The notes beneath the pieces were generated by a model, which saw only the letters and a program-made list of their open reading frames with translations, did no database searches and was not told the origin of the DNA. Positions 8,540-23,887 of a stretch of 64,000 nt of DNA are shown in pieces. Source of the stretch: Singulisphaera sp. GP187 (lineage in GTDB: Bacteria > Planctomycetota > Planctomycetia > Isosphaerales > Isosphaeraceae). Where the stretch lies: the NCBI RefSeq assembly GCF_900129635.1, contig NZ_FSRB01000001.1, positions 845,501-909,500 on the forward strand, written 5' to 3'. Position 1 is the first letter of the stretch. Each line of letters starts with the position of its first letter. The translations under genes and the position numbers were made by a program.

Positions 8540-9004
8540 AAGAACACTCCAACTTTGAACTCGAGGTCGGGGCAGACCGGGGGGGGCAGATCAAGCCGGA
8601 ATCGTTGCAGCAGACCGGGGCTGCATCCCTTGGATTACGCATGCGCGGGGCGCCCGTGACGCGACCTCCTTGGGGGCGTCCGGCCCGTCGCAGGTGGATG
8701 CGATCGCGGCGTACCCTCTTTGGGGGCCTGACCGTCCTCTAGTCCGGCAGTCTGTTAACCGTCGGCCCTTCCCCGATAACGCCCCATGCCCCTTTCGCTC
8801 GCCTCCCTGCTCTAAACCACCCGTACGACACATGTTACGCACGCAACCGGCCCGGGCATTCTCGAAGCCCTCCTCTCGTTACGTCAGCATCGCACACATG
8901 AAATTCGTGGCCCCCGCCCGAATTTTCCTTGACGCCTGTAGATGCATTTACTCTGCTTGCAATCGTCAATTCACTAAGCATTCCCGATATAAAAGGCGTA
9001 TGTC
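8540..9004. other. Intergenic region, no gene seen
   Basis: A 465-bp divergent spacer. It contains a G-run at 8580-8586 and an AT-rich TATAAA just ahead of the LEPR-XLL gene, which could be promoter DNA, but no matched -35 was found. No coding signal supported. Confidence 0.5.
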
Positions 9005-9616
9005 ATGAACAGGCGATCCCGTGCCTTCCGCCCGAGCCTCACCACCGAATGCTTGGAGCCCCGTAGATTATTGGACGGCTCGATGCCGGCGGACTCTCCG
9101 ACGGATGAGCAGTATGACGAAATCAAAGATGAGATCGATCAGTTCGGCAATTCGAGCGAGGCGTCCGTCGAACTCATCATCGCGGCGATGGACAGGTTCG
9201 ACAAGGACGAAGAAATCGCGGTGATTAATGGTTTGCGCAACCAGTTCAACCAGGAAATTGATGGGAAGATCGCGGGCCGCCAGGCCTCCGTTGATCGGGC
9301 GACGGCTTTGAAGGCCAAGGTGGATCCTATTAACGCGGCAGTCGACGCCGCGTTCGTGGCCAATCCCGGCGATCCCACACTCCAAGCGGAAGCGAACAAG
9401 TGGGGGGAACTTGCGATCCAAGCATCGAATAACCTCACTTTAGCCAAGAAGGCGTTGCAGGACCTGAAGGATATCAAGACGGAGGTCAACCGTCTTGTGG
9501 ATCAGGTAATCGCCAATATCAAGGGAACCGTGATCACGCTGGTTGACCCGGACGACCCCACAAATATTCAAACGTTCACTGAGTACACCAGCGAGGCTTA
9601 TTATACAATTGTATGA
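9005..9616 (+). CDS. LEPR-XLL motif protein with coiled-coil body
   Basis: A 203-residue protein. Its N-terminus carries LEPRRLLDGS at about residues 18-27, the LEPR-XLL motif found at the start of many planctomycete surface and secreted proteins. The rest (30-185) is highly charged and helical with heptad-like spacing, so a coiled coil is likely; no enzymatic motif is seen. Most LEPR-XLL proteins are far larger, with adhesion or cadherin-like repeats, so this is unusually short. It ends 10 bases before the next gene, suggesting joint transcription. Confidence 0.75.
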   Translation: MNRRSRAFRPSLTTECLEPRRLLDGSMPADSPTDEQYDEIKDEIDQFGNSSEASVELIIAAMDRFDKDEEIAVINGLRNQFNQEIDGKIAGRQASVDRATALKAKVDPINAAVDAAFVANPGDPTLQAEANKWGELAIQASNNLTLAKKALQDLKDIKTEVNRLVDQVIANIKGTVITLVDPDDPTNIQTFTEYTSEAYYTIV

Positions 9617-9626
9617 GGAGGAAGTC

Positions 9627-9935
9627 ATGCAATTCCGATTCAGGCTCCGCACGGCATTGCTCGCGGTGGCCTTGGTCGCAATCGCGGGGGCGGCAGTCCG
9701 ATGGGGCGTAGCGATGAAGCATCGATCGCGGGCGTACCAGAGGGATGCGCTCTATCACGACCTCTCGCGACAGATCGCGACGTTCAAGCTCGACGACGAT
9801 CTCTTCCCCAAGAGAAAACAGGAGGCGGCCCGCAAGTCGGCGGCATGGCACGCGAAGCGGCGTGACGTCTACTTGGAGGCAACCTCTCGTCCTTGGCGTC
9901 ATGTACCCCCGGTTGCCGAGCCGAAGTTCGACTGA
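9627..9935 (+). CDS. Small single-pass membrane protein
   Basis: A 102-residue protein with an N-terminal membrane segment (TALLAVALVAIAGAAVRWG) preceded by basic residues, then a basic, Arg/Lys-rich soluble tail. The opening FRFRLRTALLAVALVAI resembles many small planctomycete inner-membrane proteins of unknown role. The start at 9627 is fixed by GAGGAGG about 5 bases upstream. The gap to the LEPR-XLL gene is 10 bp, so the two form a probable operon. Confidence 0.7.
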   Translation: MQFRFRLRTALLAVALVAIAGAAVRWGVAMKHRSRAYQRDALYHDLSRQIATFKLDDDLFPKRKQEAARKSAAWHAKRRDVYLEATSRPWRHVPPVAEPKFD

Positions 9936-10124
9936 CTCACCGCCCGGCACAACCAGCTTGACGCCTCGCGGGCCGTTGCCGCGAGGCGTTGCCGCTCTCG
10001 CGGCGAAATCCTTCGATCGCGTTCCGATCTGCCCCCCCCTCCCCGGAAACAGATCCTAAAACGCTCCCCATCCCAACCCATCCATCCCGGTGGACTTCAC
10101 AACGCGCACGATCCCGGATGTGCC

Positions 10125-10567
10125 ATGGGATTCCTGATGATCTACGTGGGCATTGTCCCACTCGCCTGCATCAACGTGGGCCTCCAGCGTTGCCAAGGCC
10201 GTGGGTCAGGTTGGTGGACCGCACTGACCGTTGCGTGGATTGCTGAGGGTGCCTGGGGGTGGTCGGCGGCTTCTTCTTCGAGTACCGGGCTTTGCCACAG
10301 CTCAGGGGCATTGACACTCCCATCCCCTCCGTCTTCTTCCACTGGGAGGGACTGCCTGGAGAAGAGGGCTGGGTGGATTTGGTTACTCCAGCCCCGTTGC
10401 TGTTTGCTGGGTTGAATGTCGCGATTCTCGGTTTGCTGGCGGCGTGGGCCTCGGTGCCAAGACAACTCGCGGCACCTGGGGCATGCCCCTCGCCATTGGA
10501 ATCCCGAAAAAAAAAGGGCGGCCAGGGACAACAAGGTGCCCGGGCCGCCCAACGGGAAAGCCTCTGA
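10125..10567 (+). pseudogene. Frameshifted small membrane protein
   Basis: Two overlapping frames together read as one membrane protein. The first (from 10125, MGFLMIYVGIVPLACINV) has a membrane helix and TVAWIAEGAWG. The second, from about 10259, continues VGGFFFEYRALPQ and contains a second helix (LLFAGLNVAILGLLAAW). They meet at a GGGGG run at 10255-10259, where a one-base change restores a single frame. It is either a decayed gene or a sequencing error. The 3' end runs into the gltD terminator region. No family recognised. Confidence 0.5.
10507..10550 (-). terminator. Rho-independent terminator of gltBD
   Basis: Read on the minus strand, a perfect 8-bp GC stem (10550-10543 with 10523-10516) is followed by nine T residues (10515-10507). 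It lies 57 bases past the end of gltD, as expected for the end of the lysR-gltB-gltD unit. Confidence 0.9.
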
Positions 10568-10606
10568 CTCTTGGGGGGAGACCGGATCAACGGTCTCCCA
10601 CTCGGC

Positions 10607-16643
<6,037 letters not shown>

Positions 16644-16797
16644 GATGACTCACCCCTCACGGCGCTATCCGTGACCTGGAACGATCGGGATCAACGGCAC
16701 TGCAAACTCGTCGCACAAACCAAGCCGATCCAGCGGACACCACCCCACCGCTGCGGGTGCGGGCGCTGTCCCCGGGATCCTTCCCGACGCGCTGGTT

Positions 16798-17772
16798 TCA
16801 AGCGTTCGCGTCGCTACGTTCGGTTGGACTGGCGCTCGCACCGGTCGCGGCGCCGGCCGTCGCCGGAACACTCTCTTCAGTGGCTGTCAGCAGTTCCAGA
16901 AACCGCGACGCCGTCAAACCGAGTTGATGGCTCCGTCGGCGAATGATCGCCAGCGGACGTGTCAGCCGATGCGAAGGGTCCTGGCCATCAAGACGAACCG
17001 CGGTGAGCGATCCTGCCTTGACCTCGCGGGCCAGGGTCGGTGCGGGAAGAATGGCCACGCCGGCCGGGATCTCCACCGCCCGCTTGATGTTCTCGATGTT
17101 GTCGAATTCCACGGCGACCCGGACCTGGACGTCGTGATGGCGCAGGAACCGGTCGATCGCCCGCCGGATTGCTAAGTCGGCGTCAAAACCGACGAACGTC
17201 TCACCCTCGAGGTCGGCGACCGAGACGCTCGCGCACCCGGCAAACCGGTGACCGGGATGAACCGCCAAGACCATTTCTTCCTCCCGCCAGGGGGTGACCG
17301 TGAGGTCCGTCCACTTGCGAGGGAACGAGATCAGGCCGAGCTCCGCCTCTTCGGCCAAGACGCTTTCCACCACCCGCGTCGGGTGGAGGTACTCCAACTC
17401 CACGGTCGCGCCTGGGTAGAGCTCTCCAAACGTCCGGACATACTGACTCATGTGGTGCAAACCAATGGAATAAATCGAGGCGAGCCGCACCGTGCCGACC
17501 ACGTTGTGGTCGTCTTCCAGTGCTTTGACCCGGTTCTCGACTTCCAGGTAGCGACCCACCAATTCTTTGCAGCCCTCGTAATAAACCTTGCCGTGCGGAG
17601 TCAGCACCCAGGGACGCTTCGATCGATCGATCAGCTTCACTCCCAAACGCGTCTCAAGCTGGTGGACGACCTGACTCGCCGACGACTGGGAGATCTGATT
17701 CTCCGCCGCACCGCGCGAAAAGCTGGCCCAACGCACCACGTCGCAAAAGATCTTGATCGATTCGAACTGCAT
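16798..17772 (-). CDS. LysR-family transcriptional regulator
   Basis: A 324-residue LysR regulator. Residues 1-60 form the winged helix-turn-helix (FSRGAAENQISQSSASQVVHQLETRLGVKLIDRS). Residues 90-295 form the substrate-binding domain (GTVRLASIYSIGL onward). The last 25 residues are Ala/Ser/Thr-rich and non-conserved. It lies upstream of gltB in the same direction with a 154-bp gap. Control of gltBD is plausible by analogy with GltC, but GltC is divergently transcribed and the effector here cannot be read from sequence. Other LysR targets are possible. Confidence 0.9.
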   Translation of the reverse strand: MQFESIKIFCDVVRWASFSRGAAENQISQSSASQVVHQLETRLGVKLIDRSKRPWVLTPHGKVYYEGCKELVGRYLEVENRVKALEDDHNVVGTVRLASIYSIGLHHMSQYVRTFGELYPGATVELEYLHPTRVVESVLAEEAELGLISFPRKWTDLTVTPWREEEMVLAVHPGHRFAGCASVSVADLEGETFVGFDADLAIRRAIDRFLRHHDVQVRVAVEFDNIENIKRAVEIPAGVAILPAPTLAREVKAGSLTAVRLDGQDPSHRLTRPLAIIRRRSHQLGLTASRFLELLTATEESVPATAGAATGASASPTERSDANA

Positions 17773-18420
17773 GCCCTACATCTTGCCTATCGGCATTTCG
17801 CTGATACTGCGCTGAATGAGATATCGGAATTCATAATACTAAACCGAGTCCCCACCTCCGCCGTCAAGAGGGTTCTTCCAAAATAAACCGCTCGAGTGGC
17901 GTGGAGCGGGTGGGTTGAGGTCGGAGATTCGTGCCGCGGGCTGGCATACGGAACACGAACAGCAGGTTAGGGTTGGGGAGAATTTGCCATTTTCGCCCCG
18001 AGCCGTTGAGCCGCGTGAGAGAATCAGGAAAAGAGATGAGTCTTTTGTAATTCGTCTGAGTCGATCGAGAAGGTCGGTCCGCTGGGTGCGTTTGCAAGGC
18101 TCTCGAAACACGACGTCATGGAGGCGGTTGGATTCCCCCAAGGATTTCGGACAAGAGCGGGTGGGGAGGCCTTGGCCTCGAAAAAATAATTGCGAGAGGC
18201 GAGACACTTCTTTCGGATCGGGTGGTTTACTCCCCTCGAATCTCAGGTCGCGATGCTGCGGCAGGGGATCCTCTTCTTTTGGACGTTTCGACCCAACAAG
18301 AGTGAGCGCTTTGGTTCCGGTGGTGAGGATCCGCCTTGAGATCGATCGGCCCTACCTCTCCGCCAGGCCGATCGGATTCGAGGGCCGGGTTCCCGGAACG
18401 AACAACGGGGAAGGGCGTAC
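17773..18420. other. Divergent intergenic region, no gene seen
   Basis: This 648-bp spacer separates the LysR gene from the PSCyt gene, transcribed away from each other, so it should hold both promoters. Several open frames exist but have no start signals or plausible composition. GGGGAAGGG just before 18421 is the ribosome binding site of the next gene. Confidence 0.55.
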
Positions 18421-21195
18421 GTGATGATCCGCAACACGATCACGGGGGCCTCGGTCGGCCTCTTACTGTTCGGCGTCCTGCTGGGCCTGACGCGCGCAGC
18501 CGATGACGAGGCCGATGAAGCCGAGGCCCGCGCCCAGAACGCCTTGTTCTACGGCGATCTCGACGGCGACGGTGCGCTCAGCCGGGACGAGTTTCAAACC
18601 CTGGTAGCGAATCGGCCGCAGTTCAAGGCCCGGCCCGAGATGATCAACCCGGTCTTCGCTCGTCTTGATTCCGACAAGAGTGGTTCGTTGTCGGTTCGCG
18701 AACTCGCGAAACTGGGAACGCTTCGTCCGGGCGGTCCGGGGCTCATGAAGAAGGCCGCGCGACCGCAGGCGAAGACGGGGGAAGCCAAGCCGAGCGACCC
18801 CCTGGGGAACCCGAAGCCGCAGGGGCCGATCACGCCCCAACAACTCGCCTTCTTCGAGACCAAGATCCGCCCGGCGCTCGTGACTTATTGTTATGAATGC
18901 CACGCCTCCTCGGCCAAGAAGATCAAGGGAGGACTCGTTCTCGACACCCGCGAGGGAATGCGAAGCGGAGGGGACAGCGGCCCCGCCGTCGCGGACGACC
19001 CAGGGGCCGCGAGCCTCCTCCTGCAGGCGATCCGGTACACGGACGACGACTTGAAGATGCCGCCCAAGCAGAAGCTCCCCGACGCGGTGATCGAGGATTT
19101 CGAGCGCTGGATCGCGATGGGAGCGCCCGACCCACGCAACGGCACGTCGTCGGTGGCGGCGAAGGCGATCGACGTCGAAGCGGGCCGCCGGTTCTGGGCG
19201 TTCCAGCCGCCAAAAAAGAGCGAACCGCCCGAGGTCAAGGACGAGGCCTGGCCGCGCTCCCCCATCGATCGCTTCCTCCTGGCCAAGCTCGAGGCGAACC
19301 GCCTCAAGCCGGGCGCCGATGCGGACAAACGCACCCTGATCCGCCGGGTCTCGTTCGACCTGATCGGTCTGCCCCCCACCGCCGCCGAAGTCACGGCCTT
19401 CCTCGACGATCAATCTCCGACCGCCTTCGAGAGCGTTGTCGACCGGCTCCTCGCTTCGCCTCGGTTCGGCGAGCGATGGGGCCGGCACTGGCTCGACGTC
19501 GCTCGCTTCGCCGAGTCGAGCGGCAAGCAGGTGAACATTAACTATCCCAACGCTTGGCGCTATCGTGATTATGTGATTGCCGCCCTGAATGAAGATAAGC
19601 CGTTCGACCGCTTCATCCGCGAGAACGTGGCGGGCGACCTGCTGCCGGCTAACGGAGACCGGCAACGCGCCGAGCAGCAGATCGCCACGGGCTTTCTCGC
19701 CCTCGGCCCCAAGTCGCACGTTGAACGCAACCCGTTGCAGTTCCGGATGGATCTGGTCGACGAACAGATCGACGCGACCTCGCAGGCGTTCCTCGGTTTG
19801 ACGATCGCCTGCGCTCGCTGTCACGACCACAAGTTCGACCCGATCCCGCAGAGCGACTATTACGCACTGGCCGGAATCTTCCGGAGCACAGAGACCTGCT
19901 ACGGGACGGTCCGGGTCATCCAGAATCCGAACGCGGCCGACCTGCTGACTCTCCCGAAAGATTCCGGCCAAGCCTCCGCCCAGGAACCTCTGACGGCCGA
20001 GGCGCGGGACCAACTCCAGCGGCAAATCGATCAGCTCAAGAAGACACGTGCCGACTTGATCAAAAATGGAAACCTGTTCGGCAATCAGCAAGGCCTGATG
20101 ACGACGATCCGGCTCGCCTTACTCCAGAGTCGCCTGAACTCGTTTGAGTCCGACGGAACCCCGAAGTCGCGTGCCATGGGCGTGCGTGACCGGGATGCCG
20201 CGGTCGACAGCCCACTCTATCAACGCGGGGAGATCGACAAGCCGGGCGACGTGGTCCCGCGCGGCCTGGTGCGGGTGGTGAGCCGGGAGAACCCCGAGAT
20301 TCGCCAAGGGAGCGGCCGCCTCGAGCTGGCGGACTGGCTGGCGTCCTCGAAAAATCCGCTGACGGCCCGGGTGTTCACCAATCGGGTCTGGCTCCATCTG
20401 TTCGGTCGCGGCCTGGTCCCGACCCCCGATAACTTCGGAGCGGCCGGTCAGCCGCCGAGTCACCCGGAATTGCTCGATACCCTCGCCGTTTCGTTCATGG
20501 AGGATGGCTGGTCCGTTAAACGGCTGATCCGTCAAGTGGTGCTCACGCGTGCCTATCAGATGGGGTCGGGTTTTGACGCCACCAACAACGAGGCCGACCC
20601 GGACAACGTCCTGGTCTGGCGGATGAGCAAGCGGAGGCTCGAAGGGGAGGCGCTCCGCGATGCGATGCTGGCGATCAGTGGTGAGCTCAAACTTGAGCCT
20701 CCCCAAGGATCTCCGGTCGCCCGCGCTGGGGAAGGAAACACCGCCCCGTTGCAACGGTTCGGAGGGAACTACGACTTGCGGCTCACCTGCCGCTCGGTCT
20801 ACTTGCCGGTGATTCGCAATCACTTCTTGGAATCACTCGCGCTTTTTGATTTTGCCGACCCGAGTCTGGTGATCGCCCAACGTGCCACGACCACGGTCCC
20901 GGCGCAGGGATTGTACTTGCTGAATAGCCCGTTTGTGATTCGCCAGGCCGAGGCGCTCGCCGACGGCTTGCTCCGCGACGTTCCCAACGATGGCGATCGG
21001 ATTGCCGAGGCCTATTTGCGGACCATCGGCCGGCCCCCCACCGCCCAGGAGCAGAGGGCGGCCCGGGCCTTCTTGGAAGGTGAATCAGGCGACGGTTCGC
21101 CGCGCCGGCCGGCCGGTTCCGAGCCGGGTCGAGCCGGATGGGCGGCGTTCTGCCAGGCCCTGTTCGCCAGCGCTGAGTTCCTCTATCGAAGCTGA
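18421..21195 (+). CDS. Planctomycete cytochrome (PSCyt1/DUF1549/DUF1553) with EF-hands
   Basis: A 924-residue secreted protein. A signal peptide (about 1-26) is followed by two EF-hand loops (45-58, DLDGDGALSRDE; 83-94, DSDKSGSLSVRE), then a PSCyt1 domain with the heme motif Cys157-x2-Cys160-His161. DUF1549 (PSCyt2) and DUF1553 (PSD1) domains fill the rest, including a second CxxCH (CARCHDHKFD). The family is abundant in planctomycetes, paired with DUF1501 proteins; function is unproven. The paired DUF1501 gene follows 46 bp downstream. GTG 18421 or ATG 18424 may start it. Confidence 0.93.
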   Translation: MMIRNTITGASVGLLLFGVLLGLTRAADDEADEAEARAQNALFYGDLDGDGALSRDEFQTLVANRPQFKARPEMINPVFARLDSDKSGSLSVRELAKLGTLRPGGPGLMKKAARPQAKTGEAKPSDPLGNPKPQGPITPQQLAFFETKIRPALVTYCYECHASSAKKIKGGLVLDTREGMRSGGDSGPAVADDPGAASLLLQAIRYTDDDLKMPPKQKLPDAVIEDFERWIAMGAPDPRNGTSSVAAKAIDVEAGRRFWAFQPPKKSEPPEVKDEAWPRSPIDRFLLAKLEANRLKPGADADKRTLIRRVSFDLIGLPPTAAEVTAFLDDQSPTAFESVVDRLLASPRFGERWGRHWLDVARFAESSGKQVNINYPNAWRYRDYVIAALNEDKPFDRFIRENVAGDLLPANGDRQRAEQQIATGFLALGPKSHVERNPLQFRMDLVDEQIDATSQAFLGLTIACARCHDHKFDPIPQSDYYALAGIFRSTETCYGTVRVIQNPNAADLLTLPKDSGQASAQEPLTAEARDQLQRQIDQLKKTRADLIKNGNLFGNQQGLMTTIRLALLQSRLNSFESDGTPKSRAMGVRDRDAAVDSPLYQRGEIDKPGDVVPRGLVRVVSRENPEIRQGSGRLELADWLASSKNPLTARVFTNRVWLHLFGRGLVPTPDNFGAAGQPPSHPELLDTLAVSFMEDGWSVKRLIRQVVLTRAYQMGSGFDATNNEADPDNVLVWRMSKRRLEGEALRDAMLAISGELKLEPPQGSPVARAGEGNTAPLQRFGGNYDLRLTCRSVYLPVIRNHFLESLALFDFADPSLVIAQRATTTVPAQGLYLLNSPFVIRQAEALADGLLRDVPNDGDRIAEAYLRTIGRPPTAQEQRAARAFLEGESGDGSPRRPAGSEPGRAGWAAFCQALFASAEFLYRS

Positions 21196-21241
21196 CCGCC
21201 TGATCTGGCCCACAGGCTCCCGTCATAGGAGACGAATTCGG

Positions 21242-22630
21242 ATGAACCAGGACCCTCACGCCTCGATCCTATCCCGGCGCACCTTGCTCAAGACGGCATC
21301 CTCGGGGTTCGGCTACCTCGCCTTCGCGGGCCTCTCGACCTGGGCCGCGGAGAAAGAGGCCGGCCCACTGAGGCCGAAACCGACTCACTTCCCCGCGCGT
21401 GCCAAACGGGTCATCTTTCTTTGCATGGAAGGGGGACCGTCGCATGTCGATACCTTCGACTACAAGCCGAAGCTCTCCCGTGATGACGGTCAGACCTTCG
21501 GCAAGGGGCGGGCGGCCTCGGCCAAGTTGCTCGGTTCCCCTTGGGAATTCCGCCAGCGCGGGCAGAGCGGGCTCTGGATCTCCGAGTTGTTCTCCGAGGT
21601 CGCCCAATGCGCGGATGACCTCTGCGTCGTCAACAGCATGCAGACCGACCTGCCGAATCACCCGCAAGCCTTTCAGCAGATGCACACCGGGATCTTCCAG
21701 TTTCCTCGCCCCTCAATGGGCTCCTGGTTGCAGTACGGGCTCGGCACGGAGAACGAAAATCTCCCTGGGTTCGTCACGATCTGTCCCCCGATCAACAACG
21801 GTGGGTCGGCCAATTACGGCAGCTCGTTCTTGCCGGCCATCTACCAAGGGACCCGGATCGGCTACAGCGGGATGCCGGTCGCCGATGCGGTCGTGAGCAA
21901 CCTGAAGAATCCGAAACGACAGGGGGCAGACCAGCGCAGGCAACTGGATCTGGTGCAGACGCTCAACCGTGAGACGCTCGAGCGCGACCGGGTGAACCCG
22001 GCGATCGACGGAGTGATCGAGTCTTACGAGCTGGCCTTCCGGATGCAGGGCGAGTTGCCCGACCTGATGAACCTCACCCATGAGTCGGAAGCGACCCGGA
22101 AGCTCTACGGGATTGGCGAGTCGACGACCGACGACTTTGGCCGGCAATGCTTGCTGGCGCGGCGGTTCGCCGAAGCCGGGGTCCGGTTCGTCGAGATTTG
22201 TCACGGCGGCTGGGACCAGCACTTCAACCTCAAGCAGGCTCACGCCAGAAATGCGCTGGCGATCGACCGGCCGATCGCCGGTTTACTCACCGACTTGAAG
22301 TCGCGTGGCTTGCTCGATGACACGCTTGTGGTCTGGGGGGGCGAATTCGGGCGAACCCCCTATGCGCAGCGGAACGACGGTCGCGACCACAACCACAAGG
22401 GATACAGCATCTGGATGGCGGGAGGAGGCGTCCGCGGCGGCCTCGCCTACGGCAAAACCGACGAGTACGGCTCCGAGGCCGTCGAAGGAGCTGTCCATGT
22501 TCATGACTGGCACGCGACCATCCTGCACCTGCTCGGGCTCGACCACGAGAAGCTGACCTACCGATACGCCGGTCGCGAGATGCGCCTGACCGACGTGAAA
22601 GGAAAGGTCGTTCAGGGAGTGATCGCGTGA
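21242..22630 (+). CDS. DUF1501 protein (sulfatase-like fold), Tat-type signal
   Basis: A 462-residue protein whose N-terminus SRRTLLKTASSGFGYLAFAGL has a twin-arginine and a hydrophobic core, suggesting export folded through the Tat system. The DUF1501 body contains FLCMEGGPSHVDTFDYKPKL, HGGWDQH and GGEFGRTPYAQRNDGRDHNHKGYS, metal-site-like motifs similar to alkaline phosphatase/sulfatase folds. The start at 21242 has AGGAG upstream and gives the signal directly. It follows the PSCyt gene on the same strand by 46 bp, the standard planctomycete pair. The biochemical role is unknown. Confidence 0.93.
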   Translation: MNQDPHASILSRRTLLKTASSGFGYLAFAGLSTWAAEKEAGPLRPKPTHFPARAKRVIFLCMEGGPSHVDTFDYKPKLSRDDGQTFGKGRAASAKLLGSPWEFRQRGQSGLWISELFSEVAQCADDLCVVNSMQTDLPNHPQAFQQMHTGIFQFPRPSMGSWLQYGLGTENENLPGFVTICPPINNGGSANYGSSFLPAIYQGTRIGYSGMPVADAVVSNLKNPKRQGADQRRQLDLVQTLNRETLERDRVNPAIDGVIESYELAFRMQGELPDLMNLTHESEATRKLYGIGESTTDDFGRQCLLARRFAEAGVRFVEICHGGWDQHFNLKQAHARNALAIDRPIAGLLTDLKSRGLLDDTLVVWGGEFGRTPYAQRNDGRDHNHKGYSIWMAGGGVRGGLAYGKTDEYGSEAVEGAVHVHDWHATILHLLGLDHEKLTYRYAGREMRLTDVKGKVVQGVIA

Positions 22631-22634
22631 AATG

Positions 22635-22726
22635 ATGTGCAGGCCCTGGGTGCCACGGGTTGTACTCAACCCGTGAGCCAGAAACCTGGGCGATCGCTCA
22701 CGGGTTGAGTCCAACCCGTGGCACCC
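22635..22726. repeat. Dispersed palindromic repeat, copy B
   Basis: This is a near-identical copy of the 92-bp palindrome at 135-226, same orientation and same length. It begins 5 bases after the DUF1501 stop and lies between convergent genes, so it could also end transcription. The arms 22648-22677 and 22695-22726 pair. Confidence 0.88.
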
Positions 22727-22837
22727 AGCGGCCTTTGCATCCCTGCGCTCGCCCATCAGAAACTCAATGCAAACCGAGGCCAACGGCTTAGGGCAAGTCT
22801 GACGGAGCGAAGGGGATCGGCCGGCGGGTTCGCCGGT

Positions 22838-23872
22838 TCAGCGATGACCGGTTTGGGGCTTGGGCCGATGCAACCTCAGGGCCGCGAGCACGGTGGCCAT
22901 GTCATCGGGCAGGGGGGCGTTCAACGCCAGGTCTTCGCCCGACAACGGGTGGCGGATGAACAAGTTGTGGGCGTGGAGCGCCTGGCGATCGATCAGGACC
23001 CGATCGGCGTCGGCGGTCCCGGCGCCGAGCAAGTCGCCCAGGGTCAGGTGATCGCGGCCTGAATACGCCTTGTCGGCCACGATCGGGTGGCCGATGTGGG
23101 CGAGGTGGACGCGGATCTGGTGGGTTCGGCCGGTCCTCGGTTTGCAGCGAACGTAGGCGAAACCGTCGAACCGTTCGAGGACTTCGTAGAACGTGACCGC
23201 CTCTTTGGCGCCGTCTTCGGGGAGCCGGATGGCCATTTTCTCGCGATTGGTCGGGTGGAACCCGATCGGCTTCTCGATGTAGTCGCTATCGCGCGAGGGG
23301 ACGCCCGAGACAATGGCGAGGTATTCCTTGCGCACGGTGCGTTGCTCGAACTGTTTCGCGAGGTTGCGGTGCGCGAAGTCGTCCTTGGCGACGAGCAAGA
23401 GCCCCGTCGTGTCGCGGTCGAGGCGATGGACGATGCCGGGCCGGTTCTCACCGGCCACGGTCGAGAGGGTGTCGTAGTGGAACTGGAGGGCATTCACCAG
23501 GGTGCCGCTCCAGTGTCCTTTGGCCGGGTGAACGACCATCCGCGGCGGTTTGTTGACGACCGTCAGCGCCTCGTCCTCGTAGACGACCTCGAGCGGGATT
23601 TCCTCGGGGATCGGCGCCTCGTCGGCCAGTTCGGGAAGCCAGACGCGAATCGCGTCGTCGAGGCGGACCTTGTAGGACGCCTTGGTCGGTTGCCCATTGA
23701 TCAGGACCGCCTTGGCGTCGATCACCTTCTGGATCACGCACCGAGAATAGTCGGGATAGCGGCTCGCGAGGTACGCGTCGATCCGCTTGCCCACCATCCG
23801 GGCCTTGACCTGAAAATCACAGGGGGTGCTGGAGAGTTCGGGAGGCATTCCGCGATCCGGCCGATTCGCCAC
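22838..23872 (-). CDS. rluD: RluD-like 23S rRNA pseudouridine synthase
   Basis: A 344-residue RluA-family enzyme that isomerises uridine to pseudouridine in rRNA. An S4 RNA-binding domain lies at about 20-85 (RIDAYLASRYPDYSRC), and the catalytic domain holds the HRLDRDTTGLLL motif with the nucleophilic Asp, then RTGRTHQIRVHLAHIGHPIVAD. RluD is a close match, but RluA-family members cannot be separated by eye, so the exact target uridines are uncertain. It is preceded on the same strand by the TPR-like gene with only a 15-bp gap, suggesting an operon. Confidence 0.92.
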   Translation of the reverse strand: MANRPDRGMPPELSSTPCDFQVKARMVGKRIDAYLASRYPDYSRCVIQKVIDAKAVLINGQPTKASYKVRLDDAIRVWLPELADEAPIPEEIPLEVVYEDEALTVVNKPPRMVVHPAKGHWSGTLVNALQFHYDTLSTVAGENRPGIVHRLDRDTTGLLLVAKDDFAHRNLAKQFEQRTVRKEYLAIVSGVPSRDSDYIEKPIGFHPTNREKMAIRLPEDGAKEAVTFYEVLERFDGFAYVRCKPRTGRTHQIRVHLAHIGHPIVADKAYSGRDHLTLGDLLGAGTADADRVLIDRQALHAHNLFIRHPLSGEDLALNAPLPDDMATVLAALRLHRPKPQTGHR

Positions 23873-23887
23873 CTTCGAGGTCGAAGA

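Noticed and set aside
16644..16797. Possible riboswitch or regulatory RNA ahead of gltB
   Set aside because: No conserved fold could be recognised by eye; covariance search would be needed.
17915..18424. Long plus-strand open frame in the LysR-PSCyt spacer
   Set aside because: Arg/Ser-rich composition typical of random GC-rich frames, no ribosome binding site, no family.
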